A program made the position numbers and the translations under genes. The notes under the pieces are model-generated. The model had not been told where the DNA came from. It did not search any database and saw nothing but the letters and a program-made list of their open reading frames with translations. This document shows, piece by piece, positions 8,551 to 17,900 of a stretch of 64,000 bases of DNA. This DNA comes from CAWDZK01 sp963807005. GTDB lineage: Bacteria; Actinomycetota; Actinomycetes; JACCUZ01. The first letter of the stretch is position 1. Every line of letters begins with the position of its first letter. The stretch covers positions 310,001 through 374,000 of the forward strand of contig CAWDZK010000001.1 in assembly GCA_963807005.1 (NCBI GenBank). Direction: 5' to 3'.

Positions 8551-9126
8551 TCACTGGCTGCCGGTGTGATCCAGCATCTGGGTTGCGGTCAGCGTCCCGC
8601 CGTTGTCGGCTGCCGCGCGGAACATCGGCAGGTGTTGCTCCAGCGACGCGCGCCGGAGGTTCGTCAGCACCCGCGTCAGCACGGGGTCGGACGTCGATGC
8701 AGCCAGCAGCCGGTCGTACATCGCGACGTTGGTGATCTCACCCTCAGCCCAGGCCCGGGCCGCGCTGGCCAGGTCCGCGGGCGCCGTGACCTCGTCCAGG
8801 TACGGGTTCGGCGGGACCTGGACCCCCGCGCGTTCGAGCTGCCGGACCAGAGCCGTCGCGTGACGCTCCTCCGCGGCCTTGATCGTCACGTACGGCTCGA
8901 CCTCGCCGAAGGCGTCGATCACGGCTGAGTAGGCCGCCGCCGCGGCGTACTCACCGTCCGGGCCCATCAGCGCCTCCCAGGCGAGCGCGGCCGACGTCCC
9001 GTCCTGCGGCGAGCCGGAGTCGACCGCGGCGGAGGACGACGGGCGCTCGTCCTGGGGGTCGGATGCGCCGCTGCAGGCCGGAAGCACCAGGGCCATCGCC
9101 ATCACGAAGCCGGCTGCTGTCTTCAT
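8551..9126 (-). CDS. DUF2202 ferritin-like lipoprotein
   Basis: This 191-residue exported protein starts with a short signal and lipobox (LPAC, Cys18), so it should be anchored on the outer face of the membrane. After a Ser/Pro/Asp-rich linker, residues 48-185 form an all-helical ferritin-like domain of the DUF2202 type: EYAAAAAYSAVIDAFGEVEPY, KAAEERHATAL and LRRASLEQHLPMF provide the Glu and Glu-x-x-His pattern of a di-metal site. GAGGGG lies 8 bases before the ATG. A perfect ATAC-N8-GTAT site at 9180-9195 lies 54 bases upstream, like those at the sulfur/CstR genes, suggesting control by the same repressor or a CsoR-type metal sensor. Actual metal binding is inference. Confidence 0.85.
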   Translation of the reverse strand: MKTAAGFVMAMALVLPACSGASDPQDERPSSSAAVDSGSPQDGTSAALAWEALMGPDGEYAAAAAYSAVIDAFGEVEPYVTIKAAEERHATALVRQLERAGVQVPPNPYLDEVTAPADLASAARAWAEGEITNVAMYDRLLAASTSDPVLTRVLTNLRRASLEQHLPMFRAAADNGGTLTATQMLDHTGSQ

Positions 9127-9179
9127 CGGGCACCCCTCACGGTGGTCCTCCGCTGACGTCTTCCGTCAGTAGGAGAACA

Positions 9180-9195
9180 ATACCTAGGGGGGTAT
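9180..9195. promoter_or_regulatory. CsoR/CstR-type operator candidate 1 (ATAC-N8-GTAT)
   Basis: ATACCTAGGGGGGTAT is a 16-bp site with perfect ATAC/GTAT ends around a G-tract. That architecture is typical of CsoR/CstR-family operators. It is the only striking element in the 163-bp gap upstream of the DUF2202 gene, 54 bases from its ATG. Three further sites with identical ends lie at the sulfur cluster (32801, 35029, 35151). Confidence 0.65.
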
Positions 9196-9289
9196 TATTC
9201 CGAAGGGCTCGCGGGCCGCGGGTCCGGCGGGTCCGAAGGGGGACACCGGTGCAGCGGCGACGGCACGGTTCGCGTCCGTCAACGCTTCG

Positions 9290-9655
9290 TCAGTCGTCGT
9301 AGCCGTCGTCGAGGTATGTGTCATATCCGTCGTCGGTGTAGCCGCTTTCGTGGTCGTCCATGACGTGGTCGTCCATGACGTGGCCGTCGGTCCGCCGGTC
9401 GTGGCGCTCATCGAGCCGTCCCCAGATGTAGCCGTCGACGAAGGCACCGTCGTCGCGGTCGCCTGCTCCGGCCACGGGTGGCCGACGGGTCGTCGGAGGG
9501 GCTGCGCCGTTGCCGGCCCGACCGGGCGGACGAGGAGCCGAGGGCGGCCGCGAGGTGCCGGCGCCGAGGCTGACGAGCCACGCCAGGACTCCCAGGCCCA
9601 CGAGCACGACGAGGGCGGTTGCCATGCCGATGACGCTAGCCCGGGGCTGCGACAC
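9290..9655 (-). CDS. small membrane protein with acidic His/Asp-rich tail
   Basis: This is a hypothetical protein of 121 residues. One membrane helix (about 9-32, IGMATALVVLVGLGVLAWLV) precedes a Pro/Arg-rich stretch and a strongly acidic C-terminus containing VMDDHVMDDH and YDTYLDDGYDD. The VMDDH repeat corresponds to a 15-bp tandem repeat near 9350-9380. No family is recognised. It lies upstream of and co-directional with the DUF2202 gene but is separated from it by the operator. The GTG start at 9655 has no convincing Shine-Dalgarno, so the gene call itself is moderate; the tail could bind metal, but that is conjecture. Confidence 0.5.
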   Translation of the reverse strand: MSQPRASVIGMATALVVLVGLGVLAWLVSLGAGTSRPPSAPRPPGRAGNGAAPPTTRRPPVAGAGDRDDGAFVDGYIWGRLDERHDRRTDGHVMDDHVMDDHESGYTDDGYDTYLDDGYDD

Positions 9656-9742
9656 AACCCCGGGCTTCGCAGCCGCCCGGACGGGCAGAACCCAGCCGGG
9701 TGAGCGTGCACCCGGCCGGGTTCGCGTCCGCAGCCGAAGGAC

Positions 9743-11125
9743 CTACGGCTGGATGTTCTGGTTCAGCCGGAACAGGTTGTCCGGGTCGTAGCGCCGCTTC
9801 ACCTCACGCAGCCGGCCGTAGTTGGCGCCGTAGTTCTCGGCCACCTTGCCCTGGTCGTCCGGCGAGGCGAAGTTGATGTACCCGCCGGGCTGGGAGTGCG
9901 GTGCGATCGCGCCGTAGTAGTCCTTCACCCACTGCGTGTTCGGCTCGTTGTCCGCCGGGTCCGGCCACATGCCCGCGATCACCGTCGCGAACGTGGCGTC
10001 CCGGTGCCCGAAGGCCGTCGCGTCCGCCGCGACGTCGTGGCAGGCGCCGTTGATCGGGTAGAGGTGCACCGTCGAGTTGACCACCGGCACCTTCGGCCCG
10101 TGCTCCATGTGCGCCGCGATGATCTCGGGTGAGAGGTCACCACCGAAGCTGGCCTTCCAGTAGTGCTGCAGCCCAGGCGGGACGAGGGCGTCGAAGGCGC
10201 TGTTCAGGGCGGCGTACGGCATCGTCCCGACGTGCTCGGCCACCGGGTTGGCGACGTCCCGGAAGCCCTGAAGGATCTTCTCGCCGTCCTCCGGCGATCC
10301 GGTCCAGCAGGACACCACCGCGACGAACGGCTCGCCGACCCGGTCCTCGGGGACGAACGGCAGCGGCGGGGCGATCTGGAACGCCGGGAACCCGCCGTAC
10401 TCGCGCGGAGCGGTCCGGATGAAGTCGCTGAAGTAGGAGAGAATGTCGGCCCCGTCCGACAGCTCGAAGAACATCGGGCCGCCGTAGACCTCCGACACCG
10501 GGTGCAGCCGGAAGGTGAACTCGGTCACCACACCGAAGTTGCCGCCACCGCCGCGCATCGCCCAGAACAGGTCCGGGTTCTCCGACGCGCTGGCGGTCAC
10601 GGTCTTCCCCTCAGCGGTGACCAGCTGCGCCGACACGAGGTTGTCGCAGGACAGCCCGTAGCCGCGGCTGAGGTAGCCGATGCCGCCGCCGAGGGTCAGC
10701 CCGCCGACACCGGTGGTCGAGATGATCCCGCCGGTGGTGGCCAGCCCGTGCTTGCCGGTCGCCTCGTTGAAGCCGCCCCAGGTGACGCCGCCACCGGCGC
10801 GGGCCAGGCGCTTCTCGGGGTCCACCTCGACGTGGCTGAGCCCGGAGAGGTCGGCGACGACCGCGTCGTCCGCCGTGCCGAAGCCGGGGACGCTGTGGCC
10901 GCCACCGCGGACGGCCAGCGGCCGGCCGCTCTCGGCCGCGTGCCGTACGACGGCGGCGACATCGGCCACGTCCGCGCAGGTCACGACCGCGGCCGGTCGC
11001 TTGTCGATCATCTGGTTGTAGACGTGCCGGGCGTCCTCGTACTCGCCGTCCCTCGGCGTCACGATCTTGCCGGTCACCTGTGCGCTCAGGTCCTGGATGC
11101 TCTGCGTGCCCACGACGGTGCACAT
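9743..11125 (-). CDS. BBE-like FAD-linked oxidoreductase
   Basis: The 460-residue protein has the PCMH/VAO-type FAD fold. ADVADVAAVVRHAAESGRPLAVRGGGHS carries the His expected to hold FAD covalently, then GVGGLTLGGGIGYLSRGYGLSCDNL, and the C-terminal berberine-bridge domain ends in YGANYGRLREVKRRYDPDNLFRLNQNI. The position that is Cys in bicovalent members is Ser/Thr here (GGIISTTGVGG), so mono-covalent attachment is predicted. No signal peptide is present. The gene is divergent from a LAL regulator across 149 bp containing a perfect 18-bp palindrome, so that regulator probably controls it. Substrates of this family are sugars or secondary metabolites; the one here is unknown. Confidence 0.9.
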   Translation of the reverse strand: MCTVVGTQSIQDLSAQVTGKIVTPRDGEYEDARHVYNQMIDKRPAAVVTCADVADVAAVVRHAAESGRPLAVRGGGHSVPGFGTADDAVVADLSGLSHVEVDPEKRLARAGGGVTWGGFNEATGKHGLATTGGIISTTGVGGLTLGGGIGYLSRGYGLSCDNLVSAQLVTAEGKTVTASASENPDLFWAMRGGGGNFGVVTEFTFRLHPVSEVYGGPMFFELSDGADILSYFSDFIRTAPREYGGFPAFQIAPPLPFVPEDRVGEPFVAVVSCWTGSPEDGEKILQGFRDVANPVAEHVGTMPYAALNSAFDALVPPGLQHYWKASFGGDLSPEIIAAHMEHGPKVPVVNSTVHLYPINGACHDVAADATAFGHRDATFATVIAGMWPDPADNEPNTQWVKDYYGAIAPHSQPGGYINFASPDDQGKVAENYGANYGRLREVKRRYDPDNLFRLNQNIQP

Positions 11126-11221
11126 CCTCTCGCGTTTGACGTCTGGTCGATGCCGTCGACGCTAGGCAGAACGAGTCGGCTGTGCATGACCGGAACTGCC
11201 CCACTGCACCGCCCCGCCCGC

Positions 11222-11239
11222 ATGGTCAGATCTGACCAT
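11222..11239. promoter_or_regulatory. 18-bp perfect palindrome between divergent oxidase and LAL genes
   Basis: ATGGTCAGATCTGACCAT is a perfect dyad centred 45 bases upstream of the LAL regulator start, and about 100 bases upstream of the oxidoreductase start on the other strand. Its length, symmetry and position suit a dimeric LuxR/NarL-type HTH operator. It is notably AT-richer than the surrounding DNA. Confidence 0.6.
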
Positions 11240-11274
11240 CGACGTCCCGGCGAGTCCGGACATAACGTGGCCAG

Positions 11275-14190
11275 ATGGCCGGCTGGGCACGTCCGGTGCT
11301 GCCGTCGCGCTGGTCCGACGCCGGCCTCCCGACTCTCGTCGGCCGGGCACGTGAGCTGGCGAGCTTCGAGGACGCCTGGGCCGCGGCCGCCGCAGGTCGC
11401 CGGCAGGCCGTCTTCATCGGTGGCGAGCCCGGAGCGGGGAAGTCACGGCTGCTGGCGGAGGTCGCGGTGCGACTGCACGCCGAGGGCGCCGCCGTGCTGC
11501 TCGGCAGCTGCGTCAAGGAGTTCGGACCGCCGTACCAGCCGTTCGTCGAGCCGGCGCACGCACTGCACGACGCGGTCGCCGCCGGGCAGCTGGGGTGGCG
11601 TGACGAGCCGGACCGGACGGACGCGCTGCTCAGCCGGCTCGCCGCCGTGGGCGGACGCCGGCGAGAGTCGACGACGGTGACCGAGACCGAGTTCCAGCGC
11701 GAGCTGTACGACGCCGTGGTCGAGGCGGTCCAGCTCGCCGCCGCCGACCGGCCGGTCGTGCTCGCGCTCGAGGACCTGCACTGGGCCGGGCCGACCGCGC
11801 TGAACCTGCTCAACCACCTCGTCGAGCGGACCTCGGACGAGCGGCTGCTGGTCGTCGCGACGTTCCGCTCCACCGCTCCGGACCGCTCCGGACCGCTGGT
11901 CCACGCGGTGGCCCAGCTCTACCGGCTGGACGGGGTACAGCGGCTCGACCTCGCCGGTCTGGACACCGAGGCCGTCGCCAGCTACCTGGCCGACCAGGCC
12001 GAGGTGTCGCACCTGCGAGCCCGCGTCCCCGCCGCGATCCTGCGCGACCAGACCGGGGGCAACCCCTTCTTCCTGCGGGAGGTCTGGCGTGATCTCGCGA
12101 GCCGAGGCGGCCTGGCAGCCCTGCGGTCCGGCAGCTTCACCGCGCCCGAGTCGGTCCGCGACACCCTGCGGAGCCGGCTGGAGCGGCTGGCCGAGCCGCA
12201 CCGGCAGGTGCTCGAGCTGGCGGCGGTGATCGGCGAGGAGTTCGAGCTCAGCGCACTGCTCGCGGCCGGCGAGTGGACCCCGGTGACGACGCTGGCCGCG
12301 GTCGACGAGGCGGTGGCCTTCGGCCTGCTGGAGTCCTCGCCCCGTGCCGAGGGCGAGTACCGCTTCCCGCACTCGGTGGCCCGGCAGACGGTGCTCGAGC
12401 TGATGCCGTCGCCGCGTCGCGTCCTGGAGCACGCCCGCGTCGCCGAGGCCCTGGAGCAGGCCGCCGGCGAGCCGCCGGTCCAGCGTCTGGCGCACCACTA
12501 CGCCCAGGCCCGGGTCCTCGGCTACACCGGGAAGGCGCTGCAGTACCTGCTTCAGGCCGCCCGGCTGGCCGACGCCAGCCTGGCCCACCAGGAGGCCGGC
12601 CGGTGGTACGAGCAGGCCGCCGGGCTGACCGAGGACCCCGGGGAGAGCGACCTGCACCGCCTCGCTGCGGCCCGCAGCCACCTGCTCGGCGGGGACTTCG
12701 CGCACGCCCGCGACCTCTACGAGCAGGTCTCGTCCAGCCCTGCGCCGCGGAACCGGGTCCTGGCGGCGCTGGGCTACGAGAACGCGTCCTGGCGCCCGGG
12801 CCGCCCGGGCCACCGGGCGGTGGAGCTGCTGACCGCCGCCCTCGAACGGATCGACCACGACGAGAACGACCCGGTGTACGTCCAGGCGCTCGCCAGCCTC
12901 GGCCGGGCCCTGGCCTTCACCGGGGCGACCGAGCAGGCCAGCACCGTCGGTGGCCGGGCGGTCGAGCTCGCCCGCAGGCGGGTCGACGACCGGCTGCTGG
13001 CCGACACCCTGCAGGCCAGCCTCTGGCTGGGCCTGCGCCCGCAGGACGCGCCGGCCAGGCTGGCCCGGGCCACCGAGCTGTCCGGGCTCGCGGACCGGAT
13101 CGGGGACCTCGCGCACCTGGGACCGGCCGCGTACTTCCGTGGGGTCATCTCCTACCTCAGCGGTGACCCGGTCGGACTCGAGGCTGCCCGGCAGGACCTG
13201 CTGCGCTCCGCGCGCGGCACCGGACAGGAGTTCTACGCCTACATGGCCGGCTGCCTGGACTACGGCCGGCAGATGGCGGCCGGGCAGTTCGAGACCGCCG
13301 AGCGAACCTGCGCTGCGCTGCTGGAGCTCGGCGACTCGTTCGGCACCGACGACACCGAGGGCTCCTACGGGCTGCAGGTCTTCATGGTCCGGCGGGAGAC
13401 GGGCGCGCTGCAGCAGGTCCGGGGCCTCATCACCGGCGACGAGGCGCCCAGCGAGCACTGGGCACCGGGCCTGATGTCGCTCTACACCGAGCTCGGCCTG
13501 CGCAAGCCGGCCGCCCGGCTGCTGGACTGGCTGATGACTGAGGACCTCCGGCAGTACGAAGCCTCCGCCCAGTGGCCGGCGGTCCTGGGGTTCCTGACGG
13601 AGGCGGCCCTCGCGCTGGACGACGAGGTGACGTTGCGCGTGCTGCGGCCGATGCTGGCCGAGTACGCCGGGATGAACCTGGTCGCCGGACAGTTCGTCGC
13701 CCTGTTCGGCAGCACCGACCGCTACCTGGGCGCGATCGACTCCGTCCTGGGCGACGGCGACCCCGAGGTCTGCTTCGCCGCAGCGGAGGAGATGGACTCC
13801 CGCATGGGGGCGACGGCACACCTGGCGCAGACGCTCGCGACCTGGGCCCGCCACCTGCACCGGGTGCGCGCTCCCACAGCCAGGGTGGAAGAGCTGGCCG
13901 ACCGGGCGCGACGACTGGCGGAGCCGCTGGGCCAGCAGCGGGTGCTCAACAGCCTCGCCGGTCTCGGCGCACAGCCGGTGGCTGTGGTCGGCCTCGACGG
14001 CCTGACCCCGCGGGAGACCGAGGTGCTGCTGCTCGTCGGTGTCGGGCTGAGCAACCGGGCGATCGCCCGCCGGCTGGTGATCAGCGAGAACACCGCGGCG
14101 AACCACGTCCGCAGCATCCTGGCCAAGACCGGGTGCGGTAACCGCACCGAGGCGGCGCACTACGCCTCGTCCCGCGGTCTGCTGTCCTAG
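11275..14190 (+). CDS. LAL-family LuxR-type transcriptional regulator with AAA ATPase
   Basis: The product has 971 residues. An N-terminal P-loop ATPase (about 18-300) has Walker A GGEPGAGKSR and Walker B VLALEDLHWAG. A long TPR-like helical middle (about 380-880) is followed by a C-terminal LuxR HTH (about 905-965: LTPRETEVLLLVGVGLSNRAIARRL, VISENTAANHVRSILAKTG). LAL proteins are large ATP-binding activators responding to small ligands or partner proteins. No Shine-Dalgarno of note precedes the ATG, so leaderless translation is possible. The divergent BBE-like oxidase and the palindrome between them suggest local control. The ligand is unknown. Confidence 0.93.
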   Translation: MAGWARPVLPSRWSDAGLPTLVGRARELASFEDAWAAAAAGRRQAVFIGGEPGAGKSRLLAEVAVRLHAEGAAVLLGSCVKEFGPPYQPFVEPAHALHDAVAAGQLGWRDEPDRTDALLSRLAAVGGRRRESTTVTETEFQRELYDAVVEAVQLAAADRPVVLALEDLHWAGPTALNLLNHLVERTSDERLLVVATFRSTAPDRSGPLVHAVAQLYRLDGVQRLDLAGLDTEAVASYLADQAEVSHLRARVPAAILRDQTGGNPFFLREVWRDLASRGGLAALRSGSFTAPESVRDTLRSRLERLAEPHRQVLELAAVIGEEFELSALLAAGEWTPVTTLAAVDEAVAFGLLESSPRAEGEYRFPHSVARQTVLELMPSPRRVLEHARVAEALEQAAGEPPVQRLAHHYAQARVLGYTGKALQYLLQAARLADASLAHQEAGRWYEQAAGLTEDPGESDLHRLAAARSHLLGGDFAHARDLYEQVSSSPAPRNRVLAALGYENASWRPGRPGHRAVELLTAALERIDHDENDPVYVQALASLGRALAFTGATEQASTVGGRAVELARRRVDDRLLADTLQASLWLGLRPQDAPARLARATELSGLADRIGDLAHLGPAAYFRGVISYLSGDPVGLEAARQDLLRSARGTGQEFYAYMAGCLDYGRQMAAGQFETAERTCAALLELGDSFGTDDTEGSYGLQVFMVRRETGALQQVRGLITGDEAPSEHWAPGLMSLYTELGLRKPAARLLDWLMTEDLRQYEASAQWPAVLGFLTEAALALDDEVTLRVLRPMLAEYAGMNLVAGQFVALFGSTDRYLGAIDSVLGDGDPEVCFAAAEEMDSRMGATAHLAQTLATWARHLHRVRAPTARVEELADRARRLAEPLGQQRVLNSLAGLGAQPVAVVGLDGLTPRETEVLLLVGVGLSNRAIARRLVISENTAANHVRSILAKTGCGNRTEAAHYASSRGLLS

Positions 14191-14218
14191 CTGTCCTGGC
14201 CGGACACCTTGGTGAGCA

Positions 14219-14602
14219 TCAGCCGTCGTCCCGGCACAGGCAGAAGGGGTGCCCGGCCGGGTCCAGCAGCACCCGCACGTGGTCCTGCGGCTGGGCCTGC
14301 GCCACCGTGGCCCCGAGGGCCACTGCGTCCTCGACTGCGGCGTCCAGATCGCCGACCTGGAAGTCGAAGTGCATCATCGGACGCTGCTCGCCGTCGAGCG
14401 GCGGCCACACCGGGGCCCGGTAGCCGTCCGCCTGCTGGAACACGATGTAGATCGAGCCCTGGGGAGCAGCCAGGATGGCGGTTCCCGGCTCCTCGTGACC
14501 GATGGGCCAGCCGAGCAGCTCGGAGTAGAACCTGGCCAGGGCGCCGGGGTCCGGCGCCTCGATGGCGGTTCCCCACCACATCCCGTCCGTTCGCGAGCGC
14601 AC
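14219..14602 (-). CDS. VOC (glyoxalase/bleomycin-resistance fold) family protein
   Basis: This single-domain protein has about 127 residues. GTAIEAPDPGALARFYSELLGWPI is the first beta-alpha-beta unit and MHFDFQVGDLDAAVEDAVALGA the second, ending in VLLDPAGHPFCLCRDD. The position of the closing Glu/His metal ligands suggests a metal-dependent or ligand-binding VOC module; no substrate can be inferred. I chose the GTG at 14602 because GAAGG lies 7 bases upstream; an ATG at 14581 is the alternative. It is convergent with the LAL gene. Confidence 0.82.
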   Translation of the reverse strand: MRSRTDGMWWGTAIEAPDPGALARFYSELLGWPIGHEEPGTAILAAPQGSIYIVFQQADGYRAPVWPPLDGEQRPMMHFDFQVGDLDAAVEDAVALGATVAQAQPQDHVRVLLDPAGHPFCLCRDDG

Positions 14603-14667
14603 CCGCCGACCTTCGCACTGGTTCGGGGACGATGTCCACAATGTCGCTACTGCCGGGATGGTGGATC

Positions 14668-14937
14668 TCAGACGCCGGTGAGCGAGCCGTCCGCCTCGAT
14701 CCGGGCGGTGACCTCGACGACGACGTCGGCCGGCAGGCCCGCCCGCACGGCCGCGTCCCTGATCGCCTGCGCCGACGGGGCCTCGTACAGGCAGTAGGTC
14801 TTGCGCTTGTCGGCCGAGAGGAACGAGTACAGCCAGCGCACGCCGGCCTCGTCGTTGACCCGGTTGATGCCGGCGACCCCGTCGGTCGTCAGCTCCAGCT
14901 CGTCGGCGTAACGCCGCTCGATCATGAACACAGGCAC
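14668..14937 (-). CDS. DUF4242 family protein
   Basis: This compact protein of 89 residues begins VPVFMIERRYAD and contains VRWLYSFLSADKRKTYCLYEAPS, the typical DUF4242 pattern (ferredoxin-like fold; some relatives bind nickel through His/Cys residues). The GTG at 14937 is preceded by GGAAGG at good spacing. It lies just downstream of the cyclase/ATPase gene on the same strand and may be co-transcribed with it. Function is unknown. Confidence 0.8.
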   Translation of the reverse strand: MPVFMIERRYADELELTTDGVAGINRVNDEAGVRWLYSFLSADKRKTYCLYEAPSAQAIRDAAVRAGLPADVVVEVTARIEADGSLTGV

Positions 14938-14989
14938 GTCGTGCCCCTTCCCGCTCGGCCTCCAACCTAGCCCGGCCGGGCCTCGTCGG

Positions 14990-17900
14990 TCAGGCGCTGC
15001 GCATCCCGGAGTCGGTCCGGGCCAGCGCGTCGCCCAGCCGGGCGAGCAGCGGCTGGGCCCCGAGCCGCTCGAACGTCGCCCGCGCCTCGTCCGCTGCGGC
15101 GGCTGTGTCCGGTCCTGCACCGAGGCAGGCCACCATCGTCACCTGGCACATCGCGCGGTCGACGACCAGCTCCAGGTCGCGCCAGCGGCGGAGCGCGTCG
15201 GCGAACCGGGTCAGCGCGGCCGCCCGGTCGCCGGCGAGGGCGGCGGCCCCGGCGGTCAGCTCCACGCGGATGGCTGCCATCGCCCGGCCGGGCTCCGAGG
15301 TGATGGCCGCGATGATCCCGCCGATCGGACCGGCGTCGCCGCCCCAGAGGGCCGCTCGCCCCTCGAGCCGCGACGAGCCGACAAGGGCCCCGCCCGAGAA
15401 CTCCCCGGCTGCGGTACGCGCAAGGCGGCCGGCCTCCTCCAACCTGCCCTCCGCCAGCGCGACCCTGGCCTCCAGCTCCGCCACGTTCGCCCGGGTCTGC
15501 GGGTCGTCCATGGCCACGGTGGCGAGCGCGACCGCGAGCTCGTCGCGGTAGGGCTGCCCGCGGTGGGCGGCGAAGACCGCGCGCCAGCCGCGCAGCTGGG
15601 CGCTCGCGGACTCGTCGAGGTCCACCGAGAGGGAACGGTCCAGCGTGCTCTCGGCCACGTCCCAGTCGCCGGTCCAGATCGCGGCCTCGGCAACGTTGCC
15701 TGCGAGGTACGGCAGGGCGAGACCGCGCCCGACCCGAAGGGCGAGCTCCACTCCGTCCAGGGATGCCTGCAGGGCCACCCGCGGGTCGTCGGGTGCCGTG
15801 GCGAAGCCGAGGTTGATCAGCGCTCGTGCCTCGATGCCCACGCGACCCTCGTCCGCGGCCAGCAGGCGCGCCCCGATGAGCGTGGCCGCGGCCTCCCGCA
15901 GCCGCCCGGTCGTACTCAGGACGGTGGCGCGGGTGACAAGCAGGTCGAGCGTCACGTCGGTCATCTCGCGGCGCTCCGACTCGCGCAGGCCGCGCTCGCA
16001 CCAGGCGAGCGCCTCCTCCGTCCGGGTCAGCCGGAAGTAGACCCGGGACAGGGCCTCGACCAGCAGGACGTACTCCTTCGTGCCTTCGAGGTCGGCGAAG
16101 TCACGGGCCGCCTGCTCCAGCGGCTCGAGAGCGGCCTCGGTGTGCCCGAGATGGATCAGGGACAGGTTGCGCAGGGCGATGGCGCGCAGCTCGGCGAGAC
16201 GGTCGCCGCTGCGGCGGGTCAGCTCGATCGCCGCGGTCAGGTGGGCCTGGGCGGCTTCGTCCTGGGCGCCGTCCGTCGCGGCCTCGCCGGCGGCCAGGTG
16301 CAGCTCGAGGCGGTCGCCATCGTCGGCCGCGACGTCGAGAGCCCGCTGCAAGAAGTCCAGCGCCACGACGCGTGAGCCGAGCCGGGAGGCGCGGTCGGCC
16401 GCCGCGCGGAGCGCGCGCTGCGCCTGGCGGGCGACTTCCTCACCCTCCGCGCCCTCGGGGCCGGCCCGGTATGCCGCCAGGTAGTGGGTGGCCAGGACGC
16501 CGGCGATCTCGTCGTCGCCGTGCTGCTCGAAGTGGTCTGCTGCCGCCAGGTGCAGCCGTCGCCGGTCCCGGCGGGCGAGGGTGCCGTAGGCCACCTCTCG
16601 CACCAGCTCCTGCACGAACCCGTACTGGCCCCGCTCCGGGGACCGCGGGTCGACGTCGAGCACGAACAGCTCGCGGCGGACCAGGTCGCGCAGGCGCGGC
16701 TCCAGGTCGGAGGGCGCGACCCCGGCGACGTCCGCGCAGGCCTGCAGCGTGAAGGTCTTGCCGAGGACCGAGGCCGCCTGCACGAGCGTCCGGTCGTCGG
16801 CCGGGAGCCCGTCGAGGCGGGCCGCGACGAGGGCGTGCAGCGTCTCCGGTACGGCGAGCACGGACAGGTCGCCCACGGGCCGGAAGGACCCCTGATGGGG
16901 CTCGATCCGGCCGTCGGCCAGCAGCATCCGGATCGTCTCCACGGCGTACAGCGGCACGCCCTCGGCCCGGTCGAGGATCCGCCGCGACACCTCCTCCGGC
17001 AGCCCCGGCACCAGGCCGGCCAGCAGCTCGCTCATGGCGTCGTCGGCCAGCGGCTCGAGGTCGAGCGAGGTGAAGTTGCGCCGGCCCGCGCCCCAGCCTG
17101 GCCGGCGCTCCATCAGCTCCGGCCGGGCCAGTGTGACGACGTAGATCGGCCGGTGCCGGGACCACTCGAGCAGGTGCTCGACGAAGTCGATGAGCCCGCT
17201 GTCGGCCCAGTGCAGGTCCTCGAACACCAGCGTCGTCGTGCCGCGCTCCGCGATCCGCTCGAAGAACGTGCGCCAGGCCGCGAACAGCGTCTCCTTGCGC
17301 CGGTCCGAGGGCTGGTCCTGGCTGGCGTCGAGACCGAGCAGCTCACGCAGCGCGGGCTCCACCCAGCGCGCCTCCGTGTCGTCGGGCACGAACTCCGCCA
17401 CGGAGGCGGCGAGCTTCTTCCCGGCCAGGTCCGGCGGCTCGCCCTCGAGGATCCCGGCGCGGCCGCGGACCATCTCGCCCAGTGCCCAGAAGCTGACCCC
17501 CTCGCCGTACGCGGGGCAGCGACCGTGGTGCCAGTAGACGTTCTCGGTCAGGCCGTCGATGTACTTCTGCAGCTCCCAGGCGAGGCGGCTCTTGCCGATG
17601 CCGCCCTGACCCATCACCGAGACGAGGCGCGCCCGCTGCTCCTCGCCGGCGGCGTGCAGGAAGCTCTTGAGCGTGCGCAGCTCGACCTGCCGCCCGGTGA
17701 AGGGTGCCTCGAGCTGGTCCGGCCGACCGGAGCCGCGTCGCCGCGCCAGCACCCCGACCGCCCGGTACGCGGTGACCGGCTCGGCCTTGCCCTTGACGGT
17801 GTGCTGCCCGGCAGGCGCGTAGCCGATCGAGGTGGCCGTGGCGTGCTGGGTCGACTCGCCGACGAGCACCGTCCCCGGCTCCGCCGCCGACTGCAGCCGG

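Noticed and set aside
11443..14160. Minus-strand open frame of about 905 codons
   Set aside because: It is the antisense shadow of the LAL regulator gene: no domain, no ribosome binding site, composition typical of reversed high-GC coding DNA.
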